From NCBI GenBank assembly GCA_040883315.1, contig JBFLKU010000025.1, positions 1-64,000 on the forward strand: a stretch of DNA of 64,000 nt, given 5' to 3'. A model generated the notes under the pieces. It did not search any database, was not told where the DNA came from, and saw only the letters and a list, made by a program, of their open reading frames with translations. This document shows, in pieces, positions 61,001-64,000 of this stretch. Source of the DNA: JAFGUF01 sp040883315. Lineage in GTDB: Bacteria; Bacillota; Clostridia; Christensenellales; UMGS416. A program made the position numbers and the translations under genes. How positions within the stretch are numbered: the stretch's first letter is position 1; each line of letters starts with the position of its first letter.

Positions 61001-61156
61001 TGCTATGTGGGGGCTGAAGATATAATAAGTAAGAATGCAGAATATATCGGCAGCGAAACTCTATGCGACGAAGTGACAGCAGAGCAATTTGAGGGATATT
61101 CAAAGGAATGGAATATCAACGAAAAGCCTGTGAAGATGACTATTAAGAAGATATAA
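58046..61156 (+). CDS. ileS: Isoleucyl-tRNA synthetase, type 2
   Basis: 1036 residues from the ATG at 58046, set by GGGAGGAAAAT just before; an in-frame TTG at 58007 lies in the terminator's T run. HIGH motif: PPTANGKPHIGH; zinc-like CPRCGTALSSHEVAQGY; editing domain with WTTTPWTLPSNQAL; KMSKS motif as GRKMSKHVGNVV; second cysteine set TCECGHKE and CEKCGSM. Length over 1000 and the KMSKH-type loop point to the IleS2 class, which in other bacteria is naturally tolerant of mupirocin. Two RNA-modification genes follow. Confidence 0.96.
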   Translation: MLYKKVSTSLNFVDREKEILKFWKENDVFNKSIENREGCEVYTFYDGPPTANGKPHIGHVETRAFKDLVPRYFTMKGKKVLRKAGWDTHGLPVELEVEKLLGLDGKPQIEAYGVDPFIQKCKESVWKYKGEWEELSDRVGFWADMENPYVTYDDDYIESVWWSLKTIADKDLLYKGFKVVPYCPRCGTALSSHEVAQGYADVKEKSAMVRFRVAGEENTYIIAWTTTPWTLPSNQALCVNPDSEYSKVKAEDGNTYILATALIEDVIEGQVSTIAKYKGKELEGTVYEQLFPKAGAVPNGQKCKVVCDDYVTLSDGTGIVHLAPFGDDDARILLREGLEFIQIVNEQGEFIETTPWPNTFVKDADKPILVELEQRGQLHKAENYEHSYPFCWRCDTPLLYYPRHSWFIKVSAVKDELIKNNRSVNWIPETIKEGRMGNWLENLIDWGVSRERYWGTPLPVWTCECGHKEVIGSREELIQKGENVDPNMELHKPFIDEIKIKCEKCGSMMDREDAVIDCWYDSGSMPFAQWHYPFENKEIFDENFPADFISEAVDQTRGWFYTLLAISTLLFDKAPFKNCLVLGHVCDMEGRKMSKHVGNVVNPWDVLDVQGADAVRWYFYVSSSPWLPTRFSGEAVSEGQRKFMGTLWNTYAFYVLYANIDGFNPTEYNLEYDKLSVMDKWALSKLNTLIKTVDESLAEYKITESARAMTAFVDDLSNWYVRRGRERYWGSEMTQDKINAYMTLYTCLVEMAKLSAPFTPFMAESIYQNLVHGIDSSQPISVHMADFPEYDESHIDSELEENMAAVLAAVTLGRACRNVANVKNRQPTAHLYVQGVQLPDSYKELVADELNVKEVIVTENAADFVDYIIKPQMRTLGPKYGKILPKIKQALLEVDGSEFVSKLKASGEAKINVDGSEIVLAEDDVLIETTQKEGYVSQSEYGVTVVLDTNLTPELLEEGFVREMISKIQTMRKDAGFEVTDHIAMCYVGAEDIISKNAEYIGSETLCDEVTAEQFEGYSKEWNINEKPVKMTIKKI

Positions 61157-61162
61157 TAATAT

Positions 61163-61205
61163 AAAAGCCTAAAATCCCACGATAAGTGCATTTTTAGGCT
61201 TTTAT
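61163..61205 (+). terminator. Terminator after ileS
   Basis: A 12-bp stem AAAAGCCTAAAA / TTTTAGGCTTTT ends 19 bases before the next start, so read-through is possible. Confidence 0.7.
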
Positions 61206-61223
61206 AATGCAAAGGATAAAAAT

Positions 61224-62084
61224 ATGTGGATTGCAAAAGACTGGCAGGAATATGAACTGATAGATGCAGGCAAAGGCAAAAAATTGGAGCGCTGGGGCGA
61301 TAAGCATTTGCTTCGTCCAGATCCGCAGGCCATATGGCCTTTCGACAAATCATCACCAGCATGGGGCAAAATAGACGCTGTTTACAGACGCTCTGAAAAG
61401 GGCGGGGGTCAGTGGGACTATAATAGAGAGCTGCCGGAAACATGGATAATAAAGCGCAAAGAGCTTACATATAAAATAGGCACAATGGGCTTCAAACATA
61501 CGGGGCTTTTCCCTGAACAGGCAGTAAACTGGGACTGGATGAGCGACTTGGCAGAAAAAAACGCCGGAATGAAAGTGCTTAATTTATTTGCATATACTGG
61601 CGGTGCCACCTTGGCATGCCTGCAGAGCGGTGCAGACGTGGTTCACGTGGATGCATCCAAGGGTATGGTAGAGTGGGCTAAGGACAATGCAAGACTTTCT
61701 GGGCTGGAAGAAACACCAGCAAGATTTATTGTGGATGACTGCAGCAAATTTGTTCAGCGGGAGATAAGGCGCGGGAATAAATATAAAGGAATAATAATGG
61801 ATCCTCCTTCATATGGCAGAGGACCATCAGGCGAAGCATGGAAGATTGAAGACATGCTCTATGATTTTGTAGAGTCATGTGCCCAGCTTTTGGATGACGA
61901 GCCAGTATTCTTTTTGATCAATTCATATACCACAGGTTTTCAGCCCCAGACACTCACCAATATACTGATGCATACTGTGCAGAGCAGATTTGGCGGGAAA
62001 GTGGAATCAGACGGAATTGGACTAGAGATTACATCATCAGGATTAGTGCTGCCCTGCGGTGTATCAGCCAGATGGCAGGCCTAG
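61224..62084 (+). CDS. Class I SAM-dependent RNA methyltransferase (RlmI/RlmK-like catalytic domain)
   Basis: 286 residues. SAM-binding VLNLFAYTGGATLACLQSGA, VHVDASKGMVEWAKDNARLS; catalytic-region MDPPSYGRGP. The sequence fits the Methyltrans_SAM family used on 23S rRNA (5-methylcytosine type). No PUA domain, which true RlmI has. RBS AAAGGAT. Target is uncertain. It is coupled to rluA-type gene two bases downstream. Confidence 0.85.
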   Translation: MWIAKDWQEYELIDAGKGKKLERWGDKHLLRPDPQAIWPFDKSSPAWGKIDAVYRRSEKGGGQWDYNRELPETWIIKRKELTYKIGTMGFKHTGLFPEQAVNWDWMSDLAEKNAGMKVLNLFAYTGGATLACLQSGADVVHVDASKGMVEWAKDNARLSGLEETPARFIVDDCSKFVQREIRRGNKYKGIIMDPPSYGRGPSGEAWKIEDMLYDFVESCAQLLDDEPVFFLINSYTTGFQPQTLTNILMHTVQSRFGGKVESDGIGLEITSSGLVLPCGVSARWQA

Positions 62085-62085
62085 T

Positions 62086-62736
62086 ATGAATGTATTATAT
62101 GAAGATAATCATCTGCTGGTTGTTATAAAGCCGCCAGGTGTGCCAACACAGGCAGACAGCAGCGGCGACATAGACATGCTGACTATAGCGAAGCAATACA
62201 TAAAAGAGAAATATAATAAGCCGGGTGATGTGTACCTAGGAATGGTTCATAGGCTGGATAGGCCAGTTGGAGGAGTGATGGTGTTTGCCAGAACATCCAA
62301 GGCAGCATCTAGGCTAAGCGAGCAGATAAAAAAAGGCATATTCAAAAAGACATATATATGCATGTGCGAGGGGAAGCCCAAAGGCGGCAAATTTGAGCAC
62401 TATCTTTTAAAGGACTCTAAAACCAATAAAGTATCTGCGGTAGACCGAGATACAAAAGGTGCAAAATATTCGCTGCTAAAATATGAAGTGCTGAAATATG
62501 AAGATGGCATATCAACGTGTCAGGTCAATTTGATAACTGGTCGTTCCCATCAAATAAGAGTGCAGTTTGCAGCCAGCGGATATCCGCTGGTCAATGACAT
62601 GAAATACAACAAAAAAGCAAAGCCAGGGAATTGGATAGCTCTATATTCAAAAGCTATTGAGTTTGAACACCCAATAAAAAAAGAGCCTGTTGAGTTTTCG
62701 GCTCCTGATATTGATTTGCTTAATGTACATACATAA
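62086..62736 (+). CDS. RluA-family pseudouridine synthase
   Basis: 216 residues from the ATG at 62086, one base past the previous stop. MNVLYEDNHLLVVIKPPGVP, MVHRLDRPVGGVMVFART (catalytic Asp in HRLD), YICMCEG, TGRSHQIRVQFAASGYPLVND are the RluA motifs. No S4 domain. Isomerises uridines in rRNA or tRNA. An earlier frame start at 62059 lies inside the previous gene. Confidence 0.93.
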   Translation: MNVLYEDNHLLVVIKPPGVPTQADSSGDIDMLTIAKQYIKEKYNKPGDVYLGMVHRLDRPVGGVMVFARTSKAASRLSEQIKKGIFKKTYICMCEGKPKGGKFEHYLLKDSKTNKVSAVDRDTKGAKYSLLKYEVLKYEDGISTCQVNLITGRSHQIRVQFAASGYPLVNDMKYNKKAKPGNWIALYSKAIEFEHPIKKEPVEFSAPDIDLLNVHT

Positions 62737-62740
62737 AAAA

Positions 62741-62768
62741 ACAGCCGATTATATAATCGGCTGTATCT
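62741..62768. terminator. Bidirectional terminator between rluA-type gene and rsfS
   Basis: A perfect palindrome ACAGCCGAT / ATCGGCTGT with 6-base loop. Confidence 0.8.
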
Positions 62769-62770
62769 TT

Positions 62771-63118
62771 TTAAGATTCTTTATAATATTGCACATTGTC
62801 GTCGTCTATCCATAGACGCTCAATATTGTAAAATTCCCTGTCCTTATAGTAGAAGATATGGATCATAATGCCTTCCACATCTACAATTATCCATTTGGCA
62901 CTATCGTATCCTTCGGAAGCTCTGATTTCCAAATTATTTTCATCTGCTTTATCCCTTATTTCATCATATAATGCCTTTACTTGGGTTGCTGAGTTTCCGC
63001 TGGCTATTATAAAAGCATCTGCAATAGTTGTCTTGTCCTTAATGTCTATTAGCATGACATTAGAGGCTTTTTTGCCTAGCAGTGCATCTGTTAATATTTT
63101 TGTTTTATTATCTTCCAA
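62771..63118 (-). CDS. rsfS: Ribosomal silencing factor RsfS (RsfA/Iojap family)
   Basis: 115 residues. ALLGKKASNVMLIDIKDKTT, ADAFIIASGNSATQVKALYD, EGYDSAKWIIVDVEGIMIHI and FYNIERLW are typical of RsfS, which binds L14 and blocks subunit joining in starvation. Start is TTG at 63118, directly after the TAA of the upstream gene, with AAGGAG nine bases before. The nadD-yqeK-rsfS order is common in Firmicutes. Confidence 0.94.
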   Translation of the reverse strand: MEDNKTKILTDALLGKKASNVMLIDIKDKTTIADAFIIASGNSATQVKALYDEIRDKADENNLEIRASEGYDSAKWIIVDVEGIMIHIFYYKDREFYNIERLWIDDDNVQYYKES

Positions 63119-64000
63119 TTAATTATCTCCTTGCGATTGTTTTAATAGTTTATCATCTTTATTCATTTCTTTCAATAAGTTATTATATACGATTACTGAA
63201 TTAATATGAAGAAGATCGTTTTTATGCACTACATGCAAAATAACTCTCTCCAGCACTTTCAAAAACACAGCATCAAGCCCTTTGTCGGCAATTGAGCGAA
63301 GTTCATCAACCTGAGGATAGTCTCTGGTTTCTTCTATTAAGTCTGCTACCGATATTATTTTGTCCAGTTTAGTCATATTTATTCTAGGAACTGTGTGATA
63401 GGTTATTGCATCTAAAATATCTGTGTCGGTTATATTAAACATATTTTTGGCAATGTATGCGCCTGCTGCCCCGTGAAGAAGCTCCGGCTGTGCCAGATAC
63501 ATTTCATCCATTTCAAATCCATATTCCTTGGCTAGAAATAGTACTTCATCACAGCTCATGTGTTTGGCACTATCATGAAGCAGTGCAGCAAGTTTTGCCT
63601 TTTCTGCATCTTCTCCATATAGCTCTGCCAGCTTTTCGGCTTCTTTAACTGTGCCGTATACATGTTTCAGTCTTCTTTTGCTTAGGTGTTCTTTTAGATA
63701 CTTTTCTATTCTGCTGGTGTCTGTCATTTTTTTGTATAATCCATTTTCTATAATATATTTTGCTACTTCGGGGTTTATGTTTTTCGATTGATTATTGAAA
63801 TCATATTCTCGTGCTTTGGTGGAGGACATCTCTACTTTTTCGCAGTCAATGTACTTTATTTCTCCCCCATACTCATTTTGCAGGGATTCTATTTTTTCCA
63901 AGCACTCTTTTTTGGAGCAGTCGCCTCGAGGAATTACGGCAAACTTTGCCAGCTTAAGCAGCTTATCAGGATTTTTCCACTTGTTCAGCTGCATGAGTGA
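63119..64000 (-). CDS. NadD-YqeK fusion protein (5' part beyond window)
   Basis: Minus-strand frame stays open to the window edge (SLMQLNKWKNPDKLLKLAKF), so the start lies outside; 293 residues are visible. First part is the C-terminal half of nicotinate-nucleotide adenylyltransferase NadD (AVIPRGD, IKYIDCEKVEMSSTKARE, VAKYIIENGLY). From about residue 92 of the listed part begins a YqeK-type HD domain: RLKHVYGTVKEAEKLAELYG, LAALLHDSAKHMS (HD), ELLHGAAGAYIAKNMF, ITYHTVP, ISVADLIEETRDY. It would combine NAD synthesis with Ap4A hydrolysis in one chain. No stop codon is seen between the two parts. Confidence 0.88.
   Translation of the reverse strand, partial: SLMQLNKWKNPDKLLKLAKFAVIPRGDCSKKECLEKIESLQNEYGGEIKYIDCEKVEMSSTKAREYDFNNQSKNINPEVAKYIIENGLYKKMTDTSRIEKYLKEHLSKRRLKHVYGTVKEAEKLAELYGEDAEKAKLAALLHDSAKHMSCDEVLFLAKEYGFEMDEMYLAQPELLHGAAGAYIAKNMFNITDTDILDAITYHTVPRINMTKLDKIISVADLIEETRDYPQVDELRSIADKGLDAVFLKVLERVILHVVHKNDLLHINSVIVYNNLLKEMNKDDKLLKQSQGDN

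Overview
The window reads as chromosome from a strictly anaerobic, AT-rich Gram-positive bacterium of the class Clostridia. Support: pyruvate:ferredoxin and 2-oxoacid:ferredoxin oxidoreductases, rubrerythrin and rubredoxin, HPr kinase, Fur/PerR, T-box leaders before thrS and ileS, an L20-type leader before infC, strong AGGAGG ribosome sites, and a sortase-anchored adhesin. Family-level placement is not possible by eye. There is no phage, insertion sequence or CRISPR array.

Layout: 1-2.8 kb holds the tail of a DUF4956-like protein, then (minus strand) two near-twin type IV pilin-like genes and pilC. 3.1-11.3 kb is central energy metabolism: nifJ, sfsA, tmcAL, ackA and a HAD phosphatase. 11.4-16.1 kb has hprK-glucokinase, Asp23-FakA and a binding-protein-like lipoprotein. 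16.2-20.5 kb is the purine cluster purECFMN. 20.6-22.7 kb is a SigB-type partner-switching module with an unusual composition, followed by msrA. 23.3-30.7 kb (minus) is the housekeeping operon smc-ftsY-lon-engB. 30.8-32.2 kb (minus) has a DUF1858 protein, a 45-residue rubredoxin that is easy to miss, and a diacylglycerol-kinase-like gene.

32.3-36.1 kb is the most accessory-looking stretch: a DUF2247/DUF4279 immunity-like fusion, a VanZ-family gene and a serine hydrolase, separated by diverged copies of a hairpin plus tRNA-3'-end-like sequence and ending at tRNA-Asn. 36.2-40.8 kb (minus) has a TrmH-family methylase, an XRE regulator, infC-rpmI-rplT (rplT carries a histone H1-like repetitive tail), a LURP-one-like gene and a membrane/coiled-coil protein. 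41.0-43.7 kb is korDABC. 43.7-47.9 kb is a 1383-residue adhesin ending in NPQTG. 48.1-50.8 kb is thrS with its T-box and a thioesterase. 50.9-51.9 kb is a PerR-like regulator with reverse rubrerythrin. 52.1-54.8 kb is a DUF2975/HTH/DUF4173 membrane cassette that contains a 153-bp tandem repeat. 54.9-57.5 kb (minus) is aspartokinase and DUF1015. 57.7-62.7 kb is a T-box-controlled type 2 ileS with two RNA-modification genes. 62.8-64 kb (minus) is rsfS and the C-terminal part of a NadD-YqeK fusion.

How the parts fit: NifJ and KorDABC feed reduced ferredoxin and acyl-CoA, AckA makes ATP and acetate, and TmcAL can use acetate for tRNA modification. PerR, rubrerythrin, rubredoxin and MsrA form the oxygen and peroxide defence. 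The strongest unusual items are the H1-like tail on L20, the SigB module with a degenerate RsbW plus a separate GHKL ATPase, the structured 153-bp tandem repeat, and the repeat-studded tRNA-Asn flank.
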